Shown: positions 1-10,675 of the stretch, one piece after another
Layout of the letters: every line of letters begins with the position of its first letter
Position numbering within the stretch: the stretch's first letter is position 1
Assembly: GCA_022496185.1 (NCBI GenBank)
Contig: WTXG01000389.1
Span: 1 to 26,642 of the forward strand
Direction: 5' to 3'
DNA length: 26,642 nucleotides
Source: Multifurca ochricompacta
Taxonomy: Eukaryota > Basidiomycota > Agaricomycetes > Russulales > Russulaceae
Made by a program: the position numbers and the translations under genes
Notes under the pieces: model-generated
Seen by the model: the letters and a program-made list of their open reading frames with translations, nothing else
Told to the model about the DNA's origin: nothing
The model's database searches: none

Positions 1-1324
1 GCGCATGCCCTTACCACCGCCGCCATGAACAGCCTTTATGAGAACGGGAAAGCCTTTACAGAGGAACGAATCAGGTCGTTTGTTAGTAGGCAAAGGATAT
101 GATAAGAACCTATTTTCTCAGCTTCAGAGAGAAGGTGCTTTGGGTCTTGATTGTGCCATGGTACCCGGGAACACAGGGCACACCAGCGTCTACAAAGGCA
201 GCATTCGGCAACAGAGCATGATGATTAGCCACGTTAGTGGCATGACATGACATATGTTGCCATACTCGTCATGATGGTTTTGGACTCGCTAAGAGATAAT
301 GTAAGTCCGGACCAGAGGCGAAGCCTAGCTCATGGGCTACCTCTTAGATCCCATGTTGATGATGGCACTGGCAGGCGGGCCTATGAAAGTGATACCTTCC
401 TTGTCTAGTTGCTCTGCAAAATTCGCATTCTCGCTGAGGAAGCCATACCTAATAGACTGGGGTTATTGATACGCAAAAGAAAATATGAATGGACCGATAC
501 TCAACCCAGGATGTACTGCCTACAGTAAGGATATGAATATGGTAAACCATGGTGGGCATAACATCGGTTTAATGCATACCTGCGCACCGCTGCGATGGCA
601 TACGTCAATGATCTTGTCTATCCTTAGCTGAGGAAGTTGTTCGTTGACGACATATATATCTTTGTGATGGCACGCACGTAGCTCTCAGAGGACTGGGCAG
701 GACCAATACAATAGGCCTCATCTGCCTGAGAGTAAAATGAGTCGTCAACATGAAGGAGGAGATAACACTTCACCATCTTAACATGCAAGGAGTCTGCATC
801 GACTTCGCTGTATACAGCTACGGTGCGAATGCCCAGTTTCTTCGCAGTACGAATGACGCGGCACGCGATTTCCCCTCTAGGAAACCTTAAGCGCAGGTTA
901 AGTTACTAAGGCAGGACCCTCATCACCTGTTCGCTATGAGTATCTTGTCAAAATGAGGTTTTCGAACGGGAAACTGCAGAGAATCTGTAGGTATACTTGA
1001 TCAATCGTGGCAGTCTATCACAGTGAGCTCGAGAAATGCACCTGACACTGTGGCGAACTCGCGCCCTCCAAATGGCGACACCACGTTCTTATGTTCCATG
1101 TGCGAGGAAATTGCTTTTCTCTTGAAGACTGAATGTGAAGTCATTGCTGGCAAACGCAGACGGCGATTACAGCGCTGAGCTAACGCGAAATGACACGTGT
1201 GCCTGTACTTGCAGAGACTCGTGAGGGGATCATTTTGCGAAAGTTCCTTCCGCTGGTGCTGGTGGGTAAATAAATGCGAAATGTGAAGTGAGTGTATGCG
1301 TACGTTATATGCTGCGTGTGTCAA
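1..1324 (-). CDS. mccA: 3-methylcrotonyl-CoA carboxylase biotin-carboxylase subunit, 5' part, with a frameshift
   Basis: The product would carboxylate biotin with ATP and bicarbonate, in mitochondrial leucine breakdown. Read on the minus strand, spliced exons at 927-984, 774-876, 678-725, 580-627, 506-519, 341-448, 266-288, 110-189 and 1-53 give the biotin-carboxylase N-terminal domain. Visible motifs are [45 protein letters not shown] and the ATP-grasp glycine loop [12 protein letters not shown]. The [11 protein letters not shown] form with GYHG favours MCC over pyruvate or propionyl-CoA carboxylase. A first exon ending at 1042, joined by an intron 985-1041, is plausible, so the start is uncertain within about 1100-1324; a mitochondrial presequence is expected there but not proven. 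The remainder (ATP-grasp, BC C-domain, biotinyl domain) lies beyond the left edge. Near 150-156 one base is missing after GYHG, so the frame breaks; the exon of 80 nt should be 81 for the phases to agree. No stop codon lies in any other exon. This is either a recent pseudogene or a sequence error. Confidence 0.8.
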
Positions 1325-1677
1325 GCGCGCTAAGATCCTTCCGCGTAAGTTAAGTGACGTTTGTCAGGTCAGGTGACTTGTTATTAGCCAAGTCATTCCT
1401 TTCTCGAGGGCTGAGGCAGGGAGATTATGCTCAAGCTCAACCTCCTTCAACAACTAAAATCGTTTATATACCCACACTTTCACTTTCTCGTTGAGATATG
1501 CGCTTTGAAACACGCGCCGACTCAATCGACCAACATTTAATTCCCAATGAGTCAGTATTTTCCTCCCTTGTTATAGAGTTCATAGCTCAGCTGTCTTTTT
1601 TCATTTCATGGCCATGGCTTACCTTTCCTTCTTTCTTTCAGGCCATGGCAATTCATTGGTGAGATCCAGTATACTAG
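1325..1677. other. Divergent intergenic region between the MCC and C2-protein genes
   Basis: This stretch separates two divergently read genes. A TATA-like run lies at 1463-1470 in the plus orientation. Pyrimidine-rich stretches at about 1590-1640 look like a leader or a 3' splice tract. The true first exon or exons of the C2 gene may lie here: ATGs at 1607, 1613 and 1643 are candidates, but none joins convincingly to the exon beginning near 1678. Confidence 0.4.
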
Positions 1678-3637
1678 GTGCCCTCGATTCTTGTCTTACC
1701 CGTACATTCAGTTCTTCGGTCTCAGAACCTAGGTATTCTGCGCCCAGAAAAGTCCTGGAGACCCATCATCACCTTGGAGGTTGATGGTCAGCACAAGCAT
1801 GAGGTAATGCTTGGTGTAGATGGTCAGAACCCAAATCAGAGGGATATAGCACTCCTGTGAGTCTCCATCTCTCATACCCCCTACGTACTTCTTGGTTGAT
1901 CTTAACAACTACACAGTCATCAGGCACATCATCAGACCCTGATCAAGCTAAACGTTTGGCACAAATCGCAGAGTAAGGCAAAAAGCCGGAAGCGTCGGCA
2001 TCTTGTAGCGTCAACTTCGATGCCACTTGGTGACGTTATGAAGAAGCAGGGAACAGATCCATGTACGTCCTTATTCTCCCTTCTGCAAATGCAGACGCCG
2101 ATGTAGCCTTTAGACGTAGAACTTCGCTTGGGTGGCATTCCCGCTGCACGAAGAAAGTCTGTGGCACAGAAGCACCAACCTTGTGCCTCCATCCTCATCC
2201 GCTTACGGCCGCCACAGTCAGTCATTTTACCTCCAAGTGTACATAACAACGACGAGGACGATATCTCTGCAATTAGTTCAGGCTCAGGTGAGTCCTTGTC
2301 ATATCATCCACAAACAAAATCTTATGGATACGTAGTGGGCAAGTCCCCTTCTGATACCCTCGCCTCGCCTATAACAGACGAGCATGAGGACACACCACCC
2401 TGGGCAAGCGGAATCAATGAGGAACCACCCCTTGGTCTCCGGCGACGCAGAAAAGCCAAAGGGTACTGTATCAACTCGGAGGAAGAACGTTCTGAAGAGT
2501 CAGATTTCTGTTCCAGTGAGAGTGGGGCGGAGGATACCAGAGCCCTTAAGCCATGGGAGCTCCCGATACCTGATGACGAGTCTTCAACTACCGCCATGGA
2601 TTCCTTCGAAATCCGGGCATATACTCAAGCACCCTCGACCATTTCCATTATACTCCCATCCCTCCTTCCCACAACATATGTCGCTGACAATATTTCTGTC
2701 GCATCGGGGGTTTCGTTCGCATCAAGTACATTCGACACACTGACATATCACCGCGATTTACGAGAGGCGCAAGTAGACTCCGACTTTGACCGGCTTCTCG
2801 GGAGACTGCAAGCCGAGTGGTATTACACTGGTGCATCAGTAAGCATGACACCTTCCTTTCCTGAGAGATGGCAAGGCTTATTTTCTTTTTTTTTGTTTTT
2901 CATCTAAGCTACTTTCCATTGCTGCGTAAATACTTCCGCCGCGTACCTTTTTCTAAGGCACGGGCTGACGGATCTTCCATAGCGTTGACACGACGGTTTT
3001 CGGCTTCTCGCCTGGCAATTTTTTCAACGTCGACAGCTTAGCCAAGCGCTCATTAATCATCTCGAGCATGGCCGCTGCAATCGGGCTCTTTGTCGACGTC
3101 TGGTTCATAATAGCATATTCTGGTGCAGACGTGCGCAAGTTTCAGGTGTGTGAACCCTCCTCGTTTTCTTCTTTTTTTTTTTCCAACCTCTTCAAATAAC
3201 GTTACCAATCTTCTGACCGCATCATTCTATGAGAGCAGAGGCTCGCACTGGATCTCTACGGCTCATATTTCTTTTTCGCTCTCTCTTCACGGCTGCCCCT
3301 CTTCTCACTCTTGATCTCTGTCCTCGCCCTCGTTGGCGTTCTCGGCTCCATCGCGTGGTCTGCGTGGCCGGCCGCAGTGCTCGTCATGTCCATGCTCGCA
3401 GGCGTGTTGATTAGCTTGCAGTTCATCGTGTATGGCTGTCACCGCATCGCGCTTGGTTTGGCGTGGATGTTGCGTGGGGCGTGGTTGGGAACCGTCTATT
3501 TGGGAAGTCGGGTACGAGGAGTGTTCGTCATTGTGCGTGGCCAGGCACAAGCGCCGACGTCAGTGGTGCAGGTACGAGAGGCCGTCCAACGTCCCGTTTC
3601 TGCACGCGCTGCCGTGCACACGAGGCACACGGCGTAA
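1678..3637 (+). CDS. C2-domain protein with C-terminal transmembrane segments (Agaricomycete family)
   Basis: Spliced exons are 1678-1856, 1917-2062, 2114-2838, 2909-2925, 2983-3145 and 3239-3637, with all phases agreeing and no internal stop. The first two exons resemble a C2 fold (NLGILRPEKSWRPIITLEVD, then LGVDGQNPN, then LIKLNVWHKSQSK), usually a lipid- or Ca-linked membrane-docking module. The middle exon is acidic, Ser-rich and probably disordered. The last three exons carry hydrophobic segments: AAAIGLFVDVWFIIAY, then two long ones around LFSLLISVLALVGVLGSIAW and AVLVMSMLAGVLISLQFIVY. This suggests a membrane protein with a large cytosolic N-terminal part. The exon at 2909-2925 is only 17 nt. 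The start is uncertain because the exon is open to about 1678 but has no ATG there, so an upstream exon is expected. I recognise the architecture from basidiomycete hypothetical proteins; the function is unknown. Confidence 0.75.
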
Positions 3638-5920
3638 AGAAGAATGGCACCTGTAGAGGATGATGATGATGATCACATTCGGCTCCTGATATATGCTACT
3701 ATATTATTTGTGTGTGTGTATGTTTATTGAGTCGTGCGGATACATCTAAAACGATTCGGGAAGCCCCCGGCTAAAATCACGTGATGGAGGGTTCGAAGCA
3801 CGAGTTTGGAGTGCTTTGTGTGCACAGCACGGGTCGAGTGCGGAGATGTCACTTCGTTTTTTTTTGCTAGTTAACAATTAAACAATTTGTATATGCCCCC
3901 GACGTTTGGTTCTGAGAGATGAAATCGTTATGGAACCGCGGAAATTAAGATAGAATAAGTTGACATCGTTTATCGTTTATTTGTTTGAAGCTAGTCCCCC
4001 CCCCGCCGCGCCTGTCTGCCTCCCAGTCTAACAACAAAGCAACAAGGAAAATCATCAAAAAATAGATCGGATTGCGGCTCTCCGTGAAGTTTTTATATAT
4101 AAAACCCCATCTCAGCGAGATCTCTCTTTTTGTTATTAACCGGCGATAGTTGTCCCCCGTAGTGCGGATTAAAATTATATTATATTATTTATGGTGCCTG
4201 GCCACGGGGCAAAGGGGGGTAGTTTACCCTCGTCGCATTCGCGTCAATTGTGCGGCTGGATCCCCCTGGGTCGAGTTATAGCTAGCGAGAAAAGGGAAAG
4301 GGTAGATACAATGCAGTAGGTGGGTGGAGAAGGGGGGGGGGACAACGGTATTGATCTCGCAATTAGAAAGTTTTCTCTCTCTCTCTCACACATACTCCCT
4401 CACCCCCTCCCTCCCTTCCCTCCCCGTCAATCACAAAAAGTATGTTCGACGGGATGTCAACGTGATGTGGTAGATATTTGTATATGTATATTTTTTTCGT
4501 TTGCAATATATTTACATTTGGGATGGGGAGGAGCACGCGCACGCGGCCAAGTTTTCAGGGGTTCGTTTTGTTTTGTTTGTTTAGGATTAGCTTTTTTCTT
4601 TTTTTTTAGTTTTTTTTTTTAATTCTCTGGGTAGGAGCGCGCCTGGTCATGCGCATGATTCTCAGATGTTACGTGGTCGGCGTCCTCTAAGAGGTGGAAA
4701 GGTGAGTGAAAGTGAACAAATATAATGGCAAGTGCCTCTGTGAGGATATCAAGTTCAGGCTTGGTTCCTCAAGCTACCCCGAGGAGGTACCAACCAGAGA
4801 CCGGATTTGAGGGGAGAGACGAAAGACAGAGCCTCTATTTGACAGATACAAAGGAGTTGAATATAATTTTTTTTTTTGAGTTCGAGTCATAGGAATCGTG
4901 GGAATCAGCACTGTAGTAGCATGTGGTGTGTGAAGGGACAGGACAACATTAAAATACATTAGGGCGGGAGAACCTTTTTTGCGGTAGAAAGAAAGTTTGA
5001 AACGGTGGCCTGTAACGGGGATGTGCGAGCACTGCTATGGTGTACTGTATTGTATGGACTGCATGGAAATGCGTGGATGCGTGGGTAAAGTTCATGTTGA
5101 CATGGTAACTGGGAGAGTGTTCTAACTAAGAAGAATGTGGAAATTGACATGTACGACAACTCGCAAGCCGCTAGGAGCAATGGCAATGGGCGGGGGGGGG
5201 GGGTCGTTCAAATTTATCTCCGACTCGGAGTCGCTTTGAACCCGCCTCTTTCTTCCATTTCAACAGCCAGTACCCCCACTTGAGGTAGTTAACTACTACC
5301 TGCTATGTCTTTATTTATTTACGCAAAAACCAATTCAGACGACTCTCGAAAGGTTTCGCCTACGGTGGGCCAGAAGATGATACACGTCTCTAGCTTTTCG
5401 TGCTGGTTTCATCGTTCTCCTGACTAAACCAAATCGGCCATGGTTATTTATTTCTGCCTTTTTTGGAGGAGAGGGGGGAAGGTTATCGTCATCTCATGTC
5501 GACATGAAATCATGTGCTTTCTGGCTTATGGTCCCCTCGTTTTCATCACCCTTGTGTGTCGTACCCTCGATTGTCACCCCTGTACGAATGCTCCAAAAGA
5601 AAGTTGTCCTGTCGTGTGCCAATGCCGGGAGAAATAGCAAAGGAACCCGGTCCCCATACCAATGGTGGGGCTCTTCTTCCAATATCTCTAAATTCACTTC
5701 CTCCATGCTTTCCCATAGTCATGCTGAGGCTTGTGCTGATGCGACGGGTCTTCTGCGCGGCACCATTTATCCTCAACCCCCCCCCCTTCTTTTTCTCTAT
5801 TAAAATCCCCAACTTTTGAGAGCTCGGGAATAAGTTCATGCTTGCCCCCCCCCCCTACCCCTCCACCTACCTCAGAAATAAAAAAAGAAAGGAGGAAATA
5901 AGGAAAAAAGGGAAAAAAAT
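3638..5920. other. Gene-free interval with homopolymer tracts
   Basis: No exon chain or recognisable domain was seen on either strand over about 2.3 kb. The left end is the 3' flank of the C2 gene, with a (GAT)n-like run at 3660-3673 and a TG-rich run at 3709-3722. Poly-C and poly-G tracts lie at 3996-4004, 4332-4341, 5192-5203, 5777-5786 and 5845-5855. A TATA-like run occurs at about 4093-4102, without a gene that I can attach to it. The right end is a purine-rich, A-rich leader directly before the ATG at 5921. Short open frames here are low-complexity and look accidental. Confidence 0.5.
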
Positions 5921-7419
5921 ATGGGCATCTCCCTCCCAAAAGCCGAGCTTATATCGCTCGGTCTGACAACATTCCTGTATGGTGCGTCCGAAATTTCTGC
6001 ATTTTCAGGTTGGACTTACGTCCTTCTCTTCCTCCTCCTCTCGGCCGACCGATATGACCCCCCATGGATAGGACTGTTCTTCACCCTGTTTTGCATCACG
6101 ATGGTGGTGATGTTGTTCAGGGTGACGGATGACATTCGTAATCAGCGCGCCAAGATCCTTTTAGTATCCTTCTTGATGCTTTTGGTGGCAACACTTGTGC
6201 GCGATAGTCAATCATTATCTTTTTACATCACGCGTATAACTTTTGATCTTATCAACACTCCCTCATCGCTGCACCCCCCCCCCCCTCTCTCTAGCATCTT
6301 ATCGTCGTCTGGGTCAGAGGGGTGGAGGGGTTCATCATGCAGAAAAGCGGGAGCGCACAGGCGTTCTACGAAGACATCGCAGATACAACAAGTGTCCTTA
6401 AAATTAGCTGTTTGCTGTGTCAGTCCTTGCTGGGAGATGGCGTGATGGTGAGTGGTTGTTACATGTTCCCAACTATTCCTCCCCCCCAGTCGTTCATTTC
6501 CCCGACTGACTCTTTTTCTATACCTGAAGGTTTGGCGCACGTACATCGTATTTGGAAAACGCATCTATGTCGTCCTTCCGGTTATCCTTTTGATAGCCGC
6601 TTATACAGGTATGACGAATTCGAATCATGTGAGGCACTAATGGCACATCTTCTAATACATTTTCCTTCTTCCATTCTTTTCATTTAGCAGTCGGCTCTGT
6701 CGCCCTCTCATTCATCGCGAAGGCGCGTCCCGGTACCGACGTTTTCCATGTTGCTACATCTTGGATCACCGCGTATTTCTCCCTCACAATGTCCACCAAC
6801 GTTCTCTGCTCGGGTGAGTAATGTTGCCTTTTTTTTTTTCGAATCGGGACTGAACTCAAGCTAACCAGGGGCCATTGCGTGGCGGATCTTCCTTTCTGGG
6901 AAATTCCTACGAAACACGAGGACCCTCGGGCCGGTTATATTCGTTATTGTCGAGAGCAGCGCGTTGTACGCTCTAGGCGTCATCGCCGTACTTGCCACGT
7001 TTCTCTCTGGGTCCAATGGACAGTACCCCGCCGTTGACGCGATCGTTCCATTAGTCGTAAGCCTCGTTTCATTGCCCCCCCTCCCCTCCCTTGTACTTGT
7101 GACTTGTGACTCATTCGTCGCTCAGGGCATCGTCTTTTCATTGATCGTGCTCCAGATCCGCTTTCACGTCAGTGCATCGGCAGGCCCTCGAAGTGATGGT
7201 CAGGTCTCCATAAACGGCGGTGGTGGGGGTGTATGGCCGCCGCCATCCCGACAGCAGCCAAGTCGCCTTGCGGGCGGGAACGACTTGGAATATCCTATGC
7301 GATCGATTCGAATGGCTGTACATATATCGAAGCAGACTCACACGCATGTAGCGTCAGATGATGAGATGGGTGCAGGTAGAGACTCATCATCTGACATAGA
7401 CAAGTTGTCGCCGCTCTGA
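5921..7419 (+). CDS. Seven-transmembrane-type integral membrane protein
   Basis: Seven exons (5921-5981, 6072-6196, 6295-6447, 6530-6608, 6688-6813, 6869-7056, 7126-7419) join in phase to about 341 aa. Hydrophobic segments run in order: the first around LFFTLFCITMVVMLFRV, then ILLVSFLMLLVATL, a segment near ISCLLCQSLLGDGVM, YVVLPVILLIAAYT, a segment through AYFSLTMSTNVLCS, FVIVESSALYALGVIAVL, and IVPLVGIVFSLIVLQIRF. The C-terminal tail (about 90 aa) is polar, with Gly/Pro and Ser/Asp runs, and probably cytosolic. This matches the layout of a large Agaricomycete family of 7TM hypothetical proteins; ligand and role are unknown. The first intron (5982-6071, 90 nt) is a multiple of three and open, so a naive ORF reads through it. 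The intron at 6197-6294 has 12 C's just before its 3' splice site. The start follows an A-rich leader and is the first in-frame ATG. Confidence 0.8.
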
Positions 7420-9068
7420 GGAGAGATAGGTGCAAGGGTGGGTGGGGGTTTCTTTACCTCACCCTTCCTCACCCCTCCCCCCTCACTACCTTTCTCCAGC
7501 GGTTGTTGATCACGACGCAGAACCTTTTTTCTTTCTATGAGCGCGAGTCGCGTCACCTTTATTACGTGTAGGAAAGAGGACCATTTAAATTATCTTTAAT
7601 GTTGTAATGCGAAATGCGAGCAAAGGGGCTTCTTACACGCTCCCTCTATCAGATCATCAGGTATCTGTCTCCACGCGATATGTATGTGGACACACACACC
7701 ATCATCGCAAACAGTAGTAGTAGTACATCATGCGGACAACAACGCAATTAGCCACGTTCCATTGTGTACCCCAGTTATAGATCTCACATATTGAGGATGG
7801 GGGAGGGGGGGGGGAACGTGCAGGATGAGAACGGGGGTGGGGGGAGGGGGGGGGTTGTTTTTCTCTACAATTAAGAACCGGTTTGAAAAACGGTTGCTGC
7901 TCATTCCTAACCCTTCAATAGCTTCACCCGCTCAGTGATTACTAGCAAGGGAGGAGGACGCGAGGACACGAACGAACAGTGTGAATCATTACCAATGCGC
8001 AAATCATAATTACAATTACATTTTACATTAATATCGATTTGTCTAGAACTAGAACGAACTGGGGGGGAACTTCGAGAAACGAACGGGAATGAATAACTTA
8101 ACAGGCTGCCTACTCACGAGCTCCCCCCCCCCCCCCTAAACCCTACTGCCTGACACGAGAAAGACACATGCACATACACATGCACTTACTTGTGTGCATT
8201 ATGTGTGTATGTGTTAAAATAATGAATTCAAATTCCGAGACGCAGTAGCGAGCGAAGGCTGGACAAGAATACTGAGTGGAACACTTATTTCCGCTTTATA
8301 TTCTCCGTCACTAACTACTCACTTACTCTTCTTTGCACCATTCTTTAACCTTAACCCAGACCGCGAGTTCCTGATAATTGGGACAACGAATTATAAAAAA
8401 AGTCATGTTTCACTTCCTCGCCTATATACACGCTCTTCTCCGTCTATGTGGTATTTGGGGAGGGGGGGGGGAGGGGAGACTAAGAATCCATTCCAAAATA
8501 TCACAGAAAGAGAAAAAGAAACGAGAGGAAGGATAATGATCCCACAGAAGCTCACATCTATCTATTCGGGTTGCAAGCACAGAGAGCCCAATGAACGCAG
8601 GGGTGCAGGATTTTGAATACCTTCAGCTTTGACGAGGAGTGAGGGAAGGGCCAAAAGTTAGACTGTGTGATTTGAAGAAAGTTATTGATTTGATTAGCGT
8701 TCCGTTTAATTAAGAAGAAGAAGCTCGCGGGCCGCGAAGCGAGGACGGCCTTTTTACCTTTACAGCATTCTCTTTCTTTTCTTTTCACTTCTTCTCTTCT
8801 CTTCATTAGTCTCTGTTCGGTTAGCGTAACGAGCTAACTGCTAGCGAGATCACATCATCACAGACAACCGACAACCGCCCATACTTGCGCTTAGTTCTAA
8901 ATCACAAATTTCACCCCCGTTCCGCGAATTCGGGTCTATTAGGGGATGGATGTGAATGTTTCGAGATCACGCTCTCTTCTCTTGCCGGTATTTACGTGTT
9001 CTGTCTCTTTGGTTAGTGTCCGCAAGTTATGGACAATGGACCTGGACGTAGATATGGACCGGACGACG
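7420..9068. other. Gene-free, G-rich interval upstream of the secreted-protein gene
   Basis: No coding region was supported on either strand over about 1.65 kb. The stretch holds G- and C-rich runs at 7437-7490, 7797-7856, 8123-8136 (14 C's) and 8455-8478, plus CA/TG-rich DNA at 8166-8215. It is the 3' flank of the 7TM gene and the long upstream region of the gene at 9212. A non-coding transcript cannot be excluded. Confidence 0.5.
7797..7856 (+). repeat. G-run cluster, potential G-quadruplex
   Basis: Four or more runs of at least five G's occur within about 60 nt (runs of 5, 10, 5, 6 and 9 separated by short loops and one 20-odd nt gap). This meets the usual pattern for quadruplex formation on the plus strand. 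A second, shorter cluster lies at 8455-8478. Folding is inferred from pattern only. Confidence 0.5.
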
Positions 9069-9076
9069 TATAAAAT
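9069..9076 (+). promoter_or_regulatory. TATA box of the secreted-protein gene
   Basis: TATAAAAT sits 136 nt before the ATG at 9212. A pyrimidine-rich stretch (CTCTTCTAATTCCTC, about 9091-9105) lies some 25-35 nt downstream, as expected for a fungal transcription start. It implies a leader of roughly 110 nt and a potentially strongly expressed gene. Confidence 0.65.
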
Positions 9077-9211
9077 CCCTCTCGAACAAGCTCTTCTAAT
9101 TCCTCACTAGTCCTCGACTACTTTCTTCTATTCTCCAGCTTTCTCTTAGCTTCCTCACTCCAACCCAACACTTTCTTTTATCACAACACACTCTTTCACA
9201 CACTCTTCAGA

Positions 9212-9948
9212 ATGTTGTCCTTCACTAAAGTCATTACCCTCGCTGCCGTTGCTTTCGGTGCTCTCACTCAAGCGGTCCCATTGGCCCAGAGGGAGACCGG
9301 CATCCAGGCTCGCGTTCCCGGCGACGTATCACCTGCTTCCCACCCAACAATCGTGTCTGTCTTTGCGGATTTGACTGTCGACCTTGATGTTGAGCTTTGT
9401 GCCTTGAGTACGTTACAATCCTTATACGATATTTCGAAAGATTTCATGCTAATGGTTTATTAGCCCACGTCACCCGTGAAAACTCGACAGTGGTCGATGT
9501 CGAGCCCATTGTAGTGAAAGTTGATGCAATTTTGAAGAAGGCTGTCGTTGCCGTTGAGGCACTGGTCGACATTTCAGCTGAAGACTCTTGCAAGGACAAG
9601 GATGGTGTCCTCGTCAACATTGAAGTGCTTGTTGCAGTCATTGTTGATGTTGTGCTTGCCGTCGTTGTCGCGTTGAAGGCTGTCTTGGTTGTGTGCGTTG
9701 ACCTCAAGGCCGTGGTTGCCATCTTGGCCCGTGTTGTGTGAGTTTCCATTTGTTTACCTTTTTCCAGTGGAGCAGTTACTTAATACTATATTTCTCTTAG
9801 TGTCACCCTCTTAGTCCTCATTCGTGCTGTCCTCAAGATTTGCGTTGAGGTTTACGGCGATGAGATTGCAGTTCGCGTCCAAGCCTTCCTTGGTGCCGGT
9901 ATCTGCGCCTACGTGTTCGCTGCAGTCAACGTTGCTATTTCTCTTTAG
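9212..9948 (+). CDS. Small secreted Val-rich hydrophobic protein
   Basis: Three exons (9212-9407, 9464-9737, 9801-9948) join in phase to 205 aa. The N-terminus is a clear signal peptide (MLSFTKVITLAAVAFGALTQA), with cleavage likely before VPLAQR and a possible Kex2-like dibasic-poor propeptide after it. The mature part is dominated by Val, Leu, Ala and Asp in a heptad-like rhythm (VDAILKKAVVAVEALVD; VIVDVVLAVVVALKAVLVV). It ends in a hydrophobic tail (AGICAYVFAAVNVAISL). About five Cys residues are scattered. It resembles the Agaricomycete family of abundant secreted proteins with amphipathic helices and a hydrophobic C-terminus, whose role is unknown; it is not a hydrophobin, since the eight-Cys pattern is absent. 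The TATA box and short introns support a real, regulated gene. Confidence 0.8.
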
Positions 9949-10675
9949 AGTGGACATTCAGGGTTGCGGATCTCATTAACACAGGGTTTAGCGCCTAGGA
10001 TTATAGTGCATTCTCCTAATAGCATATTTGTCGCGTAGTTTCTCATTACGCTAAAATAATATACCACAATCACTCAATGATCGCGTGTTCGGCCTTAATG
10101 ACCTGTTAACATCCTGTCGGAGTTAACTGGTTGCAGATTTAAAGTTCATGATTCAATGTTGACTTTTGGTGGTGATGCGACTTTAGCGGTAGTGTGGAGT
10201 AAGTGCTTCCATGGAAAATGTATGTGTTTGATCGAGTCGATTAAAATATTTAAGAATGATTGGAATCGCCACTTTTCTATTATCGGGTTCGAGGTGGGTT
10301 ATTTATGAAATAAGACTAAGTGATAGGACGTGGATGAGAGAGACAGACAGCGTTAGTTTACGTACCATATCATTGAAATGAAATTGAACGCTTGTCAATG
10401 TAATTATATTTTCGACGGTTTCCGTCATGTTATATATAAAATATGATAGGGGGGTTTTTTTTTTCTCACCTTTTCAGCCTAGCCAGGTAAGAGAAGAAAA
10501 TATTTCAAGTCATCCAAGTGACCAATGCACCAACTTGGGATATCGGAGAAAAACAATTTGGTTGGTTGTTCTTAGGCGTCTTTTTTTAAATGAAAAAGAG
10601 AAAGAAAAAAATAATGACAAACGCTTGTTATAGCACAGATACACACGGGTGATTGATGATTCGTAGGTAGATTGA
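9949..10675. other. Convergent intergenic region
   Basis: This is the shared 3' flank of the secreted-protein gene and BST1, which converge here. It is AT-rich, with several AATAAA-like stretches, and I see no gene in it. Short open frames near 10427-10633 are lysine- and phenylalanine-rich low complexity. Confidence 0.5.

Noticed and set aside
3781..3805. GGTTCGAA-type sequence resembling a tRNA B box
   Set aside because: No A box, acceptor stem or cloverleaf could be drawn around it; a similar match near 10284 also failed.
4320..4622. 100-aa plus-strand open frame
   Set aside because: Built from poly-G, CT and poly-T runs with no codon bias or motif.
5982..6071. Read-through of the first 7TM intron as coding sequence
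   Set aside because: The 90-nt segment is open, but removing it joins two halves of a clean transmembrane helix and it has good GT-AG ends and a branch-like site.
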